Positions 26,896 to 40,824 of a stretch of DNA of 64,000 nucleotides are shown here, piece after piece. How positions within the stretch are numbered: the first letter of the stretch is position 1; every line of letters begins with the position of its first letter. The position numbers and the translations under genes were made by a program. The stretch covers positions 53,578,918-53,642,917 of the forward strand of contig NC_134277.1 of the NCBI RefSeq assembly GCF_949628215.1, in the 5' to 3' direction. Source of the stretch: Phalacrocorax aristotelis (lineage: Eukaryota; Chordata; Aves; Suliformes; Phalacrocoracidae). A model generated the notes under the pieces. The model did no database searches, was not told the DNA's origin, and saw only the letters and a program-made list of their open reading frames with translations.

Positions 26896-28799
26896 TAGTT
26901 TCCCTCTCTAGGGAATCTGTGTTTGCAGAGGAACATATGCAGCTTTTGGCCTGTAACAGACACACATACATCTATTTTGCTGTCCAAGATAGAGAGAAAA
27001 AGTTGCTCATTCAAAGGAGACAGTTTTAAAGCTGCTATAATCTTGAAGCTGCCCACATGTTCAAGAAGTTGTGGCAACTCAGTACTCCCAAAAGATGTGG
27101 GCTGGAGCACTGGGTGGCCCTGCCAGCACAGCAGGCTGGCACAAAGCGATGGAGGTGCCCAGTCCCCCCATTCCCCCATGGCACTCCTTTGCCAACACCT
27201 GCAACTACCAACTCTTGTGAGGAGATAAATCAGTCCAGCAGAAGATTAACTAATAGCAGACCTCTGTGCTGCAACCACCAGCCTGGCCTGGCCTCAGCTC
27301 AAGGCTGCACAAACAAGGCAAGGGTAGGGACTGTGAGAGGAGAGATGTGCAATCCCTGGGGCCATAGAAGCAGCCAGGGGTTGTCCTGGAGGGGCTGCTG
27401 GCAGGAAAGTCAGTGTGAGCTGGGGGTGGGGGAATAACCTGGCTGCTGCTCAAGGTAAAATCGTGGTTTTCCTCTCCAGGAGCTTAGAGCCAAGGCTGAA
27501 ACTGAAGTGCTACAGAAATAATCCTTGCCCTGAGCAGTTGGCTTTGTTTCAGGGTTGAAACTGTGAGTCAAAGATGCTTTTATGTCAAGACCTGCTTGAA
27601 ATCACTCACTATGGTCCATTTATTTTAGCCTGTGGCTGGAAGGAGAGCAGTTCAGATGGGTAATGATATTTGGGAGCTTGAGGATGAACTTCAGTTCCAG
27701 ACCAAAATATCTTCTCTGTGCTCTGCCAACCACTGCTCATGATTATGAGATGTCTCAGGTGATGCTTGTGTATATTGCAATGCTCTGACTGCATGTCACG
27801 CAGAAAGCAGTTGTAAGCTGTATTTTGTGAGAGTTTGTTAATGATTCAATGTGCTGTGTTTTCTCAAAAATGTGATATACATGTCCATCAGTCAGGTGTT
27901 CCTGTAGACAGCATTGTATCTGGAGGAGTGAACTAGCAACAACTACTTACTTTTCCTCCCTCCACTCTATCGACAGAACAGATTGTATCTAGAAGAGCAA
28001 GCCTCAAGCACATTAAATGAAGGAGAGGGAGGAAATTATTCACTAAGTAGGCATCACATTAAAGTAACTCTCTTTTCTCATTACAGTAAACGAAAGCAAC
28101 CCTTGTTAAGGTCTAGTTCAAGGAGGACTGGGCAGATATAACAAATATTTGGTAGCATGGGATTTTTCCAAGACTGAGAGAAAATCTGAGAGCAGAGAAG
28201 GATATGGTGGGGATCTTGCACAGACAAATAGAAATTTCATCCCTTAAAAAAGAAGGTCTTACATAAAAAAAAAAATGCTGAAAGAAGGTTTAACACTAAG
28301 GCATTAGGCGTAAAACTTGAGACACTTATGCAAAAAGGCTTAGAAATGAGGGGCATTTGGATGGCAAGAGCTGTATATTGTACCTATAGACACAAACCCA
28401 CATTACACAGGCTTCCCACCTCATAACCCCCTCACACACATAGAGGCTTGCCTTACCGTCTTCCAGAAGACTGGGGAAAAAAATCTGCAGCACTTTACAT
28501 GGAAAGCTTAGAGGTTGGGATTTCAAGAGCCCAGGGAAGCTGGAACTTCTGCTTCCGTTAAATTCCAATAGGATTGTTGCGCCTCCATCAGTTGGATGCC
28601 CCTGGAAATCTTAAGCTGCAGCGTTTTACTGAAACCTCTTACACAAATCGACAATATGTTTTTGCAATGCTTGTTAAGCCCACGCTTTTGCAACAGGTTA
28701 TTTTTCCCCCTCTATGAAACTGTGACTTAATACATAGTAATGGTGTGTCAAAGGCAGCGCTACAGCCCCGGTCTTGAATGCAATGCTGAGTCTCCTGTC

Positions 28800-29040
28800 A
28801 TGCGTGGAATGTAATTACCATTAAGGTTGAAAAATGAGGGAGATGAACAGTAGTGGCAGTTTTTCTCAAGTTTACGTAAACACTGGCTGCAAGAAGAGGG
28901 CAGGAACATTGAAATCAAAGAGTTCCTGTCACATCAGCGCTTTAAATCTCTAAGCGGCTCCTTGAAAATCATCTGGCCTCGGTGAACACAAACAACCGAT
29001 AAAAGCTTCAGTTAAGGTCTGCTCTTATCTGCTAATTTCA
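28800..29040. promoter_or_regulatory. Candidate cardiac enhancer D (TEAD, forkhead, two GATA sites)
   Basis: Sites visible: GGAATGT at 28806-28812 (TEAD), overlapping the palindrome GTAATTAC at 28811-28818 (paired-type homeodomain); the perfect palindrome TTTACGTAAA at 28871-28880 (PAR-bZIP/NFIL3 type), overlapping GTAAACA at 28876-28882 (forkhead core); GATAAA at 28998-29003; and CTTATCT at 29024-29030 (strong GATA site). The density and overlap of full-consensus sites exceed neighbouring DNA by eye. Confidence 0.4.
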
Positions 29041-32000
29041 GGGCAGTCTTGCCCTTTACCCACTGTCCCTAGGAAAGTAGCGATTTTGGCACTTACTCTT
29101 GGCTTGCTAAACTCTCCACTGTAAGCATGATAATAACTAGCTGAAAAGAAGTAGAAATGGGGTTGAAGGTGTTTGAAGAGGAAATCCCTGTATCACTGAC
29201 TGAGCAGCTGTGAAGAAACACTCCCCGTGCTTTGTCTCTGTGTGTAATAGGTAAAGACTGGATGATAGAGGGTACGGCTCCTCTCATTTCTAGTGCTGGG
29301 TGTCATCTCTTAGACACAGAGCACCAAAGCCTGACCCAAAAGCTCTCAGAAATGTGGGCAGCATCTCTCTCCCAACAGTTCCCAATTAATCTGCAGGGTT
29401 CATCTCCTGGTGGAAGCGCCAGAAAACAGGAATGCCTTGGGAAGGAAGAAGCAGCAGAGATGTTTTAAGGGTTTTTTTCCTGAGTTGTGGGGATAGTATT
29501 TTCCCTTAATTGAGCCGAGTTAACAGCCAAAAATCAAGCCTGCATGTTTCAGGTTTCATTAGGGATGTGAAGCTCTCAGCAGGTTTACCAGAGGATGTTT
29601 CAAAGGCAACTTTTCTGCATAAAACGGGGCTGATTTATTGTCTCTGTGGTTTTATTGAGAGTTTTTGGCTTCTGTTTTCTGTGTCTTTTTTTCATGTGAA
29701 ACCTGATGGCTTAAGCTGGGATTTGTTTTGTGGCTTTGATGAATTGAAGTCCCCTCATCCTGCTGCTCTTAATGGAGCAGTGCTGTAAAGCATTTTGGGT
29801 TCAAAACCTCACAAAATTTGGAGCCGGTAGAAAGTGTGGGTTGCTCGTGCCTGTGTGTCCTGGATTTTCCACATTGCTCTCCCTCTCCTTTCTCTGAGAC
29901 CAGCTCTGGGCATCAGGCTGGAGCCATCAGCAAGCAGTGACCCGAGCTAACTCAGCCTGTGTATTAGCACAGCTGTTTTGCTACCCTAATCCCCTTTGGC
30001 TGCTTCCTGTACCCAGCAAGGATGGGAGCTGTGCCACAGAGGTACCCCCTGTCAGAACCACTTCAGGCTGTGATGGAGAGGAAGAGAGAAGGAAGAGGGC
30101 AGGAAAAAGAAGGGGAAAGGAGCATCCCACTGGCAATCAGCTCTCCAAAATCCACTCTATGTCTTTATGGAAAGAGGTCAAAAAGTGGTCTTCTCCCTGA
30201 CAGCCGTTTCCTACTGCCATTGCAGACACTGGTTTCAGCGCTTGCCTGAGCTTTTATGAAAATGACCTGCCTGGGTTCAAACAGGCTCTTCTCATCTTCC
30301 AAACTGACTCAGGTTAGTTTAGTCTGTGTGGAAATTGTAACCAGCTGTAAATGGTTTATCTACTATGGACAGAAGAAATGACAAGAAAAACAAAGAATAG
30401 GAAAGTTTAATGCAATCTCACTTGCAGGTTGTGAACCAGTACTCATGGTTTCAAAAGTACTGACAAAATAATTGTGTGTTTTTATAAATGTCTTCTTTCT
30501 CATGAAAACATTGCCTTCTGTGGCACAAGCATTTTCTTTACAAAGACTTCTCCCCACTATTGTCTTGCTCAGCATTTTTTTCTGAACTGAGAGAAGTCTG
30601 CAAGTCCCAAATATTCTGGGGAGGAAAGAGGATATTTGCCCCCTCAAGTCTTCCAGCTGAAGGTTCTAGATGAAGCCAAATTATTTCTTTTAACACATCT
30701 AAGTCTTGAAATATTCCCTTGCTCTCCTTTGCTTATCAGAGTTTGGATCTCCAGATGGACTAGAGATTTGCACTTGCAGAAATCTTCTTCACAAAGCACA
30801 GGATGAGTGCCATGGATCATTTCTTATTCTAAAAGCACCTCTGAGCCCCTTAATTAATAAACCTCTTGGGGTTTGTGCCATGGTACCCCAAGCAAGTCTC
30901 AGGATGGTCACCAGGCTGAGCCCAGGTCACCATATGAGTCCACAGTGATAAGGCAGGTGCAGAGCTGAGCCAGGACTTCTAGTCCAGGGGTTGGGGATGG
31001 GGATATACAAGACCGAGCATGGATGTACTGGTGACATAACTCAGGCAGAGACCAGGGCTGGGAGCCTGACTCTTAGTGCAGCTTAGGAGGGAAGGGGAGA
31101 CCTGTGGAGGCTTCTCAGGGCCAGACCCCCAAGATGGAGAAATGCACCCAGGGCCCTAGCATGGATGCAGTCACCCTTTAAAGCTGTGGGCAGGTGTTTG
31201 CAGTCCTAAACCCTGGAGCATACTCTTAGTACTATAAATTGTTGAACAGGTATTCGTGTTCCTCAGTGACAGCAATCGATATGAACAACTTCAACATTCA
31301 TTGCTGGTGTTTAGGCAGGACTTCATCTCACCTTAACCCCAGGCAGGTGGGGGAAAATGCCATCCATTAAATATTAACTTAATGACATAGTTGGCATAAA
31401 CATATAAATGTAAAAACCACAGCACTCAAGTGAAGTAGAAAAGACCCCAAGGGGCAAGTATTCTTCAGAACAAGTGAGATAAAAATTGGATACTTCAGAA
31501 ATGGTGAGAATGTTCTTGAGTGTACAATCCTTTTTGCAATGTCACATAACTAAGCCACACTTTTATCAAACCACTCTGGTGATAAAAGCCTGGAATTGAG
31601 AAAATCAAATGGAAAAACTAAAAGTGGGAGGAGGGTCTTAATAAAGTCTAATGTGTAATGTGTTGTGTATTAGTTTTTAATCACATTCTATATGTGGCCG
31701 CAGTAAAGAAATACGATGAGATTCCTCCACTAATGCTTCACGTTCTTATTGGTGCTTTTATTTATTCATGCTGCTTTTTTCTGAATAAAAGCACTGGGCG
31801 TGGGCGAGAAGATGTGGGAAAAGCAGTGAAGAAAAAGCAGGGACCACACTGGAAAACAAAAAACTCCTCTGAGTATTCATCCTTTATGGAGCTCATTCTG
31901 CATTTCACTCCACGTGTGAAAATAAAATGTGGTTCCCCTGTTCCCCAAAGTATCAGTGGACAAAAAGGGTTTGACTCCTTTAAATATAAGGGAATTAGAT

Positions 32001-35000
32001 TATTCAGGTTTTTTTTCCTCTTTCACTGAAGCTTTCACTTTACTTGTACCCATGTTAATTTATGCCTCTGTTTAGTTGTAGACAATTTGGCCATTCCGTT
32101 TTGATCATCATATAAACCTTTGACCCTTGATCTGTTTTGATATGTATAAAGGGATGTGGTGTACTGGCTAGAATCAGCTAGAGAAGGTGTTGTTGTAATC
32201 AAAAGCTATGTAGAAAGTTCTGAACTTTTCTAGCACAACAGTTGTAGGATTTGAACCACTCCTTCATGGTCAGCTCTGCCAGCTAGAGTGCAACGCGTGC
32301 AGAAGGATGCATTTCACTAGCTAGCTCAAGCAGAAAGGGATAAGCTCCAAAATTCTTGCAGTCTTAAGGATAGCAGATGAGACAAGCTGCATGTAGTATC
32401 TGAGCAATTAGGCTCTGCAACTTTGATCAGATACAGAGAATGAGTGCAAAAAGAGAGATTTTATGCTTTCGCATGTTTCTTTGAGTAACCTGCCATGTTA
32501 GGTGTTTTCTGTATAGCATCTTGCAAAGGTTTGAGTGATAGAGTTTCACTGGTATGCATATTCAAAGGAGGCAGTTTAGGAAGACTTTGACATGACTGAA
32601 GAGAAAATCCCATTATGAAATACTGGAGATGCTTTCACGTTCATTTTTCTAATAAGCAAAGATGGTACCGTGTGGCTTTTCCAGACAAATTAACCCAAAA
32701 GCTTGTAATTTCTTCTTACATTTGTTGGTTTGATAAAGGATAATATCTCCTCCTACAAAGACTGCCAAATTGGTACAGTTCAGACACTGAATATCAAACG
32801 CTGGCAAAGGACTTTGTGTTAACTGAGAGAGATAACCTTCTGGAAATAAAGGCAGCGACACAGAAGGTTGTTGGATTTTTTTTTAAAGGATGGGTATTTT
32901 GAAGGAAATTATAAATTATCAGCAAAACTACACTGTTTTTTTCTGTATTTGTTTCATTTGTGTTTATTTCTCTATTAATCTGTATGATGTTTTAAAGAAA
33001 GGACATCAAAGAATACAGTGGTCTATAATACCACCTATAGATAAAACCACAGAACAGCCCTTCTGCTGCTCTGTGACCTTCAGCCCAGACTATTGTCCAG
33101 CATGTTAAATGCCATGTCACATGCATGAGGACATTTGTGGCACAGGGCAGTCAGCTGCAGCATTTTTTTTTTTTGCATACCCTATCTATAATTATTGTTT
33201 TTGAATTTGGGTATGACATTATGCAGGTAAGATACTTCATCACTCACAAACAGCTGAAAGTTATTATTAAAAGGTCCAAGTATACACTATTTGTCATTTT
33301 ATCTAAGGGTGGGTGAAACATAAATTACACAGAAACTTAGAGAAGATTCCCTCTCACTCTAAAAGCAGTTTGCGCAAACGTCTATCTCCTCAGTTTCCTG
33401 GGAGGTTATCCCTATCTCTCTATTTGGAGAGGTGAAATAAGTATAGCAGTTTTAGAAGGAAGAAATAAAGTCAGATTTTTTGGTTCCACAGACAAGTGTC
33501 CTCAATTAACACTGACAGCTATTTAATTTCATTTAAAGTAGGTTGGTTTAAAATATGACTCTTATCTCTCCACCACAGGATGGACTAAGTCTCTCTTTTA
33601 GAGTCACCCAGCAATGGGTATTAGGGGAACTCAGTTACATTTCTTTCTACAGAAACCTGAGCTCCATTAGCAAAATATAGATTTGAGCAGATATGGACCC
33701 AGCATCTGGCCTTTTAGAAATAAGATAAAACTGTGAGGAGGGAATTAGAGAAGATCCAAAGCCCGTTTAAATCAATAGGGAGGCTCCATAACCTTCAGCA
33801 GGTTTTGGATCCTGCTCTGAGAGAACAGAAGAACTTGTTTATCATAAAGGAAGAAATTATTGTTGTTTCATTAAGGCCTTGATTTTGTTTTTTTCTAATA
33901 TCTCTTATTTCTCTAAGAGTGACTGGCTGTCTTAAAGAAAAAGGGCAGCAAGTGATGCCATGGTGGAGAGGAGTGGATATTGTCCCCACTAAGAGGGATG
34001 CGCCTAATCTTCTAACATACTGGTCCCACCCCAAATACTGCTCAAATTTTAATTAAACAATGTGCTGCTCTGTGTGCTGATCTAGAGTTGGTAGCACAAT
34101 AAATTCAGCTACTGAAAAAAAAAAAAGAGTATCTGTTTTGAAAATGTCTTTTCAAAGTAATGGATGCTGATGTGTAGTGGTTTTGGTTAGTTCAATTTTG
34201 TGGCCTTCTCATTTCTCAAACAGATTTTTTTTAATTATTTTTTCTTTTCAGAAATTCACTGATGTTATTGCTGGAGACTTTTTGTTAAAACAGAAAAAAA
34301 AAACCCTGAGGAAGCATAGAATAAAACAAATAAGAAATACCTTTCTCGGCCAGCGCCAGACAGGCCTTTAAAAAGCTTTAATTTACTGAAGTGAGAACAG
34401 CTGATGCTGAACTGGTTGCTAAGAAGGTGTCGTGTAGCATATTGGGTTATATAAACTCATTGTTTGTGGTGATTACAAAATAGCTTCTTATCTCTAGGGT
34501 TGTTTAACTCCTGAAACATAAAGCTTGAGGGCACAGCTACTAAATTAATGTTTATTGAAGTCTCCTGGGCAGTTTTCCTGAACTTTGCTCAGCCAAAAAA
34601 AATACCCAGGTCCTAGCCACTGGTCATTATATGCAGAAGCTTCACAGCAGCCCCCTAACACACCAGGAAAGCTATGAGAAAAACAGTCTCTGTTTCTACC
34701 ACAATGTGGGCACCACTGATGAGGGGTTCCAGCAAGCAAAATCCACTGGGCGGTCTCAATCTAGAGCACAGTTTACTGTTCAAGTAGTCTGGTTCTAGGT
34801 GGCAAAGAGGTTTTTTTCCCCCTATCACCAAAGAAGATACAGAAGAACAGCTGCAGTACTGCTTCACTTTTTCTGGATAAGTGAACGTGGTGAAGCTGTC
34901 TGATACCATTCATGAATAGCACCTACATAGAGCTTAAAATCAGTACCTAGCACCCCTCTACCAGCTTTGGAGCTACCACACCTGTATACAAGGCATGCCT

Positions 35001-36319
35001 CCCTGCATAGGAATGCATGTCTGGGGTGAGGAACCTACTCAGGGCTCTTAGATGCTCCTGGTTTCCTTCTAGGTACTCTTGTGCAGGTGGTGACTTGCTA
35101 AAACCAACAGGGAAGAATAAAGCAGTTGAGTGATGTGACTATTTCCTGGTTAGTAAGTGAGTGCACTGTGCTCCTGTTCACCTGGAGGTCCCTGGGCTGC
35201 AAATCATCTGTCTTGTCTGTGGGGTTAGTGGTACCAAAGAGGGAAGGGTCATGGAAAACCACCACGTCCTTGTTGAAGCTTGCACCGGTGGATGGAGAAG
35301 CAAGCAGATTCCTGGAATAACAGAGAAGGAGGCAGGGAGGGAGAGTGTAGCCCTAATAACTCAGTGAAATATCTAACTTTTCTGTGAGAAGTCATCTACT
35401 TCTATGTCCATGCTTCTTGTATGCAACAGGCACCAGCATTACAGATACTGCCACAATTCAGGTGTACACACAGAGCATCTCCGAGGACAGTTAAAGGCAG
35501 GTAACCCTTCTTTGCTACACCGTTTTTTCAAGCTGTTGCTGTGCTGGGTCTCCCTTTCTAAAACTGTCCTTTTATCACATGAGGTGCTTGCAAGTGCTGG
35601 TGTTATGGTTTCTACAGCTGTGGTTAACAGGCTGTCTAGTGCTCCCAAGAAATGTTGGTTAAAACTGAAGCTGATGCTGTACGTTTCAATGTAGACTCAC
35701 ATTAATTTAGTGGAACAGAGCATAGCACTGAAGTTTTGGAAAGAGCTGTCATTACCTGGAAGAATAATAGGTTTTCTGGACCTTGGAGTTAGAACTTCAA
35801 TTGTATTACAATGATAAAATCATACACCATTTGAGGTGTCTCTACTTTCTAGTCAGTGTTGCTGTCATCCAACCTACTCATCTTCCACATTCCTTTCTCG
35901 TATATTTTTTTAGAATACGTTTTTGGGTGAAAGAAGTGCTGCTGAAGATAGTCATAAAAAGAGATTACTCTTGAGTTTTGGTCTGATTTTTTTTTTAGTT
36001 GCTAAGTCTTAATTTAAAAGAAAATTAAAACCTAAAACTACTAGTAGGATTAAATTCTTTTTGAACTACAGTAGTAAAAGAGACAGTGACAAACACAAAT
36101 GCTAAAGGACTGTAGCTGAATTGATATGATGCAGAATTACCCTATGTAGTTTTAAAGATGATGATGGCTTTCCTTGCGATCAGTTTTATACATGTTTTTC
36201 ATGCATTTAGTAATTATTAATATATACAGTAGGATGCTACTAACAGGATGGGGATAAAGAAATTGAAAACATATGTTGGTGAATAAGGGGTATAAAATAC
36301 TTTTTTGGACTCCCATAGT
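29041..36319. other. Intergenic desert
   Basis: About 7.3 kb of AT-leaning DNA with frequent stops. The longest frame is 123 codons (31658-32029), unrecognisable. Poly-T near 33164-33175 and poly-A near 34115-34126. No repeat family identified with confidence. Confidence 0.65.
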
Positions 36320-36790
36320 GTAAGTTCTGCTATGGTGGACCAGACCAGGAGATATATATAGGCTGATACTCAGTTCTGCTATGAGGTGGCTGAACAAATA
36401 GAGAGCAGTCCTTTTTTCTGGTGTATTTTTCCCAAGTTGGAAACATCAATGATTTAAGAACAGTTGTCTTTTTAATATGCACTGATGGATTTATTCTGTG
36501 CAGATTTGCCTAATTCTTCTCTGAACCTCTTTTCATGCTCCTGTCCTTCACAGCCTTCTGTGGCAATAAGTCCCAGAGTTTAACTAGTTGTGAAGTCCCA
36601 GAATTTAACTATTTGTGTGGAAAAGTACTTCGCTACATTTACTTTCCAGGTTGCTGCAGGATAATTTCATCAGGTGCCTCTTGGATTGTTTTGTGAGAAG
36701 CAAATACCATCACCCACTTGTTTTTGCTGTGACATCCTCCATTTTCAGGTGCAGTTACTCTTGAAGATTATTTAAAATTCCTGCTTTATT
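36320..36790 (-). mobile_element. CR1-type LINE relic, 3' end, reverse orientation
   Basis: Read on the minus strand this matches the order of another old amniote CR1 subfamily 3' end. On the plus strand one sees the reversed terminal block TGGACCAGACC (about 36335-36345), then TTCTGTGGCAATAAGTCCC-like sequence (about 36556-36574), GTGGAAAAGTACTTC (about 36617-36631), GGTTGCTGCAGGATAATTTC (about 36649-36668) and TTGTGAGAAGCAAATA (about 36690-36705). It is diverged and non-coding. A local 25-bp tandem duplication sits inside it. The inner (5'-truncated) boundary near 36790 is approximate. Confidence 0.7.
36568..36617. repeat. 25-bp tandem duplication inside the CR1 relic
   Basis: Two adjacent 25-nt copies (36568-36592 and 36593-36617) differ at two positions. 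The unit begins AAGTCCCAGAG and ends TTGTG. A single CR1 copy has this segment once, so the duplication arose after insertion and then diverged slightly. Confidence 0.85.
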
Positions 36791-36980
36791 GAAGAAAACT
36801 TTGTTTCATGCATCTCCAATGAGTAATTTTATAGGACTCAGTTTTACCTGTTTTTATGTGTGTTAAAGTCAAATTGCAACCACACAGTTTTCCAGGTAAA
36901 TTCTGTCTGGTTTCTCCCCAATAACATTGATATTATTTTACTCACTTTTCTGTTTATGCTGTGCTCTTCTACCTTATGCC

Positions 36981-37011
36981 TTTTTTTTTTTTTTGAAGCT
37001 CATTTTTTATT
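36981..37011 (-). other. AATAAA plus A14 on the minus strand
   Basis: Plus-strand T14 (36981-36994) is followed after 11 nt by TTTATT (37006-37011). On the minus strand this is a polyadenylation signal followed by an A-tract at plausible spacing. No parent transcript is recognised upstream. It is probably a chance A-tract, or a second small retro-insert. Confidence 0.2.
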
Positions 37012-40000
37012 AAAAATGTTCCATGTTTGTGAAAAATAAGACAATTTCGTGATGGAGTGTCCTTTGCCTTAGGACACTACTTTATAACCATGACAGGTCT
37101 GTCTCAAAAAGGCTGAAGATAAAACTATTGTAGATCATAGTAGCAAATGAGCTAGCTCCCAGCACGTTATCTTTGGGGAAAAAAATACTATGAAAACTAA
37201 TTAAATTCAGTTTTTGCACTTACAAAGATGAAATATCTTAGCTACCTCTGTGTAAATTATTCCACATGTTGGTCCCCACCATAAATAATGTTTAATGAAC
37301 ACACATTCTCAGCCTGTTACTTTTGTGGGACAGCAATGCGTTCAGGGGGTATGTGGTGAGTTGTACCTCAAATGAGTTTTTTTCTGAGAGCCCGTTTGGA
37401 CCAGTTGTTGCGTCATACAGACCTGCTTAACGCTGTGGAGTTGGCTTTAAAGGTGAACAGTGAAGGAATCTCTGTCTCTCTGAGACTTCTTTGTGAGCTC
37501 TGCACTGCGCCAGGTGCCCCTCCACCTGTCCCAACACCACCTCCAAAGCCAGTCATGGCTTGAGTTGAGTTAACCCACCCTGTTAGCACAGGTCGTGCTG
37601 CAGATCCCCAGTCCCCTTCCCTCAGTGTGTTGCAACGTGTGTGTACCGGGGAGTCCCAGGGTGGGCCTGGGGAGGTGGGATGGCTCCTTGAGACCGCAAG
37701 GGATGGGAGTGGGTGAAAATGAGTGTTCATCAGCACTTGTCTCATCACCAGCACTTGAAAACACTTTTCTGCACTTGTTTAAAAAATGGTTCCTTGCATT
37801 TACTTTACTCTTTATGATGTAAGGATGGCAGAAACGAGCCTTTTTCAAATAAATTATTTTTGTACTTTGATGAACTACTACTCCTTTTCCTACATGGAGA
37901 TGTTCAGAAGGTCGTAAGCACCTTGAGCATATTGGAGTGGGAAAGGGGGACTGGCTTTTCTGATGTCACAGTAGCTGTTTGTGCTCGTGGAGGGTGGGGA
38001 CCAAAAGAAACAAAGAAACACAAAGCTAAACAAAACCCCAAAATGTACTCCAAAATAAATTATTTCAATGCCAGCCAGCACTGTTTTCAAAGTTAATTCA
38101 TTATTCCTTAATATGAAATAGTTGAAGAAGCTCTTTGACAAAGCAGAGAGCACAACGTACTTAGGAAATACTGACAGGTCTATCCTATGGCCAAGAGAGG
38201 TTGGAAAGGTTAGGGTATTTCCAGCTTTTAGAGAGGGACAGTGTCTTGGTAGTCCAGTGCAAGAAAAAAATAGATGGAGTTTGTGTGTTCTGGAGTCCTA
38301 ATGAGGGTCTCCTTATCGCTAGCTAAAGACAATCCTATCTCCTCCTGATTTAGCACGAGAGACTGGGTGATGGGAGCTCATAATCTTCTTCTCAAACCTC
38401 CTGTCCTAGAGTTCAAGTACCCCCAGTGCTTTTAAGTTCTCTGAAACTTTTCCAGCACATTGCTCCCATTCGTCAAGCTCCTTCCCCATTCCCAAACTGT
38501 TCCTTCCCTCAGAACTGTGATGTTTCACCATCATCTATCCCAAAGTCCCCTCGATCCTCCCAACTCCCTTTCCTCACCGTGCCCATTTCATATTGCAGCC
38601 AGCTTTGAATAAAATTGTTGGTAGCACTGTGTTTGGTGAGCTCTCCTGGTCTCTTCCCCTCCCTCCCACAGTGACTGTATCTGATGACTAGCTTTTCAAG
38701 TATTCACTCCCAGCTGTCTACAATGGGAGCTGTTATATATGTTGAAACATTCCTATAGACCTAGTCCAAATAGGACACTATTCTAATGAACAAAGCAAAA
38801 TGGCATGAATTCCCTCCTAATAGACAAGAGATTGTGAGTCTGGATGTGTGTACTTGTGAACATCTGGTAAAATGCGATTTTGTGATGAAAGCTTCCTCCA
38901 CATGGTCAAGTCCCAACAATATCACCCACTGTTTAGTCTAAACTTTTATTTCACCAAGTGCTACACTTTTGCTTTCAGTGACCTTGTACATCAGTCACAG
39001 GGCATGCCACACACACTGCTGTTTTCACTCTGAACAGGCAGGCTGAAGTTGAAAACTGCAGGTTGGAGACTCTACCGCCCCGATGCTCCATCCCCATTGT
39101 TGTAGCTAAGCTTGGTATTGTGGAATAATTATTGTTATGTCGACAAACTAAGCACTGGGCTGATGACCTCTGCAATATCGAGAGTGCTGCTTTCATGAGA
39201 CTCATTTCAATAGACATTTGCAAGTGACCTCGAACTGCAGCAAAGATATCCTGCTGTTCTTTTGTGTTTTAGATGGTCTACACCTCACACGCATGATGCT
39301 GAAATAGATTCCTTCCACAAAGGTCTCTGGGAAGCCTTGATTGTTGTGTGTGTTCTGATGTGGCCTTAATGATGGGACCTAAACTGTTCTTCTGAAAGCT
39401 GTGGCAGAATCACACTTTATTTCCCCTTGCCTTGTTTTGTTTCATGTATGTGAAAGAGGAAGAAGGGGGGGTGGGGGGAGAAATACCATGCCATCTACAC
39501 TCTGGTGGTTTTCTTATAACTGTTATCTTGAGCTCTGGTACATGGAGAGTTGTTATTACAGATGTAGGAGCTCTAGGACAGGAGGATACCGGCATCCAGT
39601 GGTCTGTGTGTTCGCGTGTGTATTTGTGTGTTTCTGATCACTTGATGCAACAGGAGTTCTTACAACCACACAGTTGTGGCTGTACTTCAAGTTAGCCGTA
39701 CTACTCAAAACATGCTGCTGGAACATTATCCAAATGCATAAGAATAGGATGCAAGCAACCGGTCCTTCACAGATGGTTAAGACATTGTCACTGGCTCTTA
39801 AAACTTCTTCAGAAAACTAAAAAGAAACCCACATTTTTTTGTATTTAAAAGGAAAATTTGAAGGGCCGAGACATAATACCTGATTCAGGGCTCCATAAGG
39901 GCTCCCTGTGACAGGCTTTGGAATAAGGTCTTTGATCTGAATGCAGACTTGATGAGGACATTGCCTTCTGGCATTCTGCAAGTCCCCTCTTCTGTTAGCA

Positions 40001-40746
40001 AGCACTTCTTGTAGGGGCAGATGTCATGGCTGAACAGGGGAGCCCAGTGTTTTGGTTTTGAAAGGTGGTGTGCTTGGAGGGAATGGGTACACCAAGCATG
40101 ACACTTTGTGACCTCTCTCTTAAATACCCATTAGATTTTTAAAATAATTTTCTGAAATACATTGCTAATGCAACAAAGACAAAGTTCTGCAGGAACTTGT
40201 CAGTCTGTGCTGATGTGAATGTGGAGGAAGGTGTTGATGAGATAATATTTCCCTATTTAGACAAAGTCTAGACTGCGGAAGGTTGAGAACCCATCATTTA
40301 AATGAAAACAGGACCTACTGCAGATGCAGTCAGTGAGAATGAAGCTGTTTTGCTGCTGATGTGCTAAAATAGAAACCCTGTGCTGCCAAAGCATGAAAGT
40401 GAGGACATTTTGTTGCTTCGTGTCATGAAAGCTCCCTGAGGTGAATTTTTGCTTGTGCTATTCCTTTTGTTCCAGACCAGACAATCATCCACGGCAGAGC
40501 TTGAGATGATAGGAGAAGGATTACATGGTCTGCTACATGGCAGCCCTTAATATATATGCTTGTAGCAAGTTTGAAAGTCTGCTGTTACCTTGAATCACCA
40601 AAGGTTGAATGACAGATGACATTTATCCTACAGAGTATCACAAGAAAGCAGGACTGGAGTAGAAAATTACTCTCTACCACATCGGTAGGCTATTAAAACA
40701 GCAATGTAAAATTCTTTTAAACTCTTGTAGAGAAGTATTAAGAACA

Positions 40747-40824
40747 GTTTGTGGGTTTTGTTTGTTTGTTTGGGGTTTTTTTTGTGTGTGTGTGGTTTAT
40801 TGTTTGTTTTTGGGTTTTTTTTAA
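40747..40824. repeat. T/G-rich low-complexity tract
   Basis: GTTT repeats, then T runs, then a GTGTGTGTGTG run, then GTTTGTTTTTGGG with more T. Simple low-complexity DNA. Confidence 0.85.

Larger units (their letters stand above)
24951..28799. other. Intergenic desert
   Basis: No gene supported. Holds two T-rich tracts (26585 and 26875) and a short GGTGGTGGTGATGA patch near 26490. Open frames up to 126 codons (27057-27437) are unrecognisable. Confidence 0.6.
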
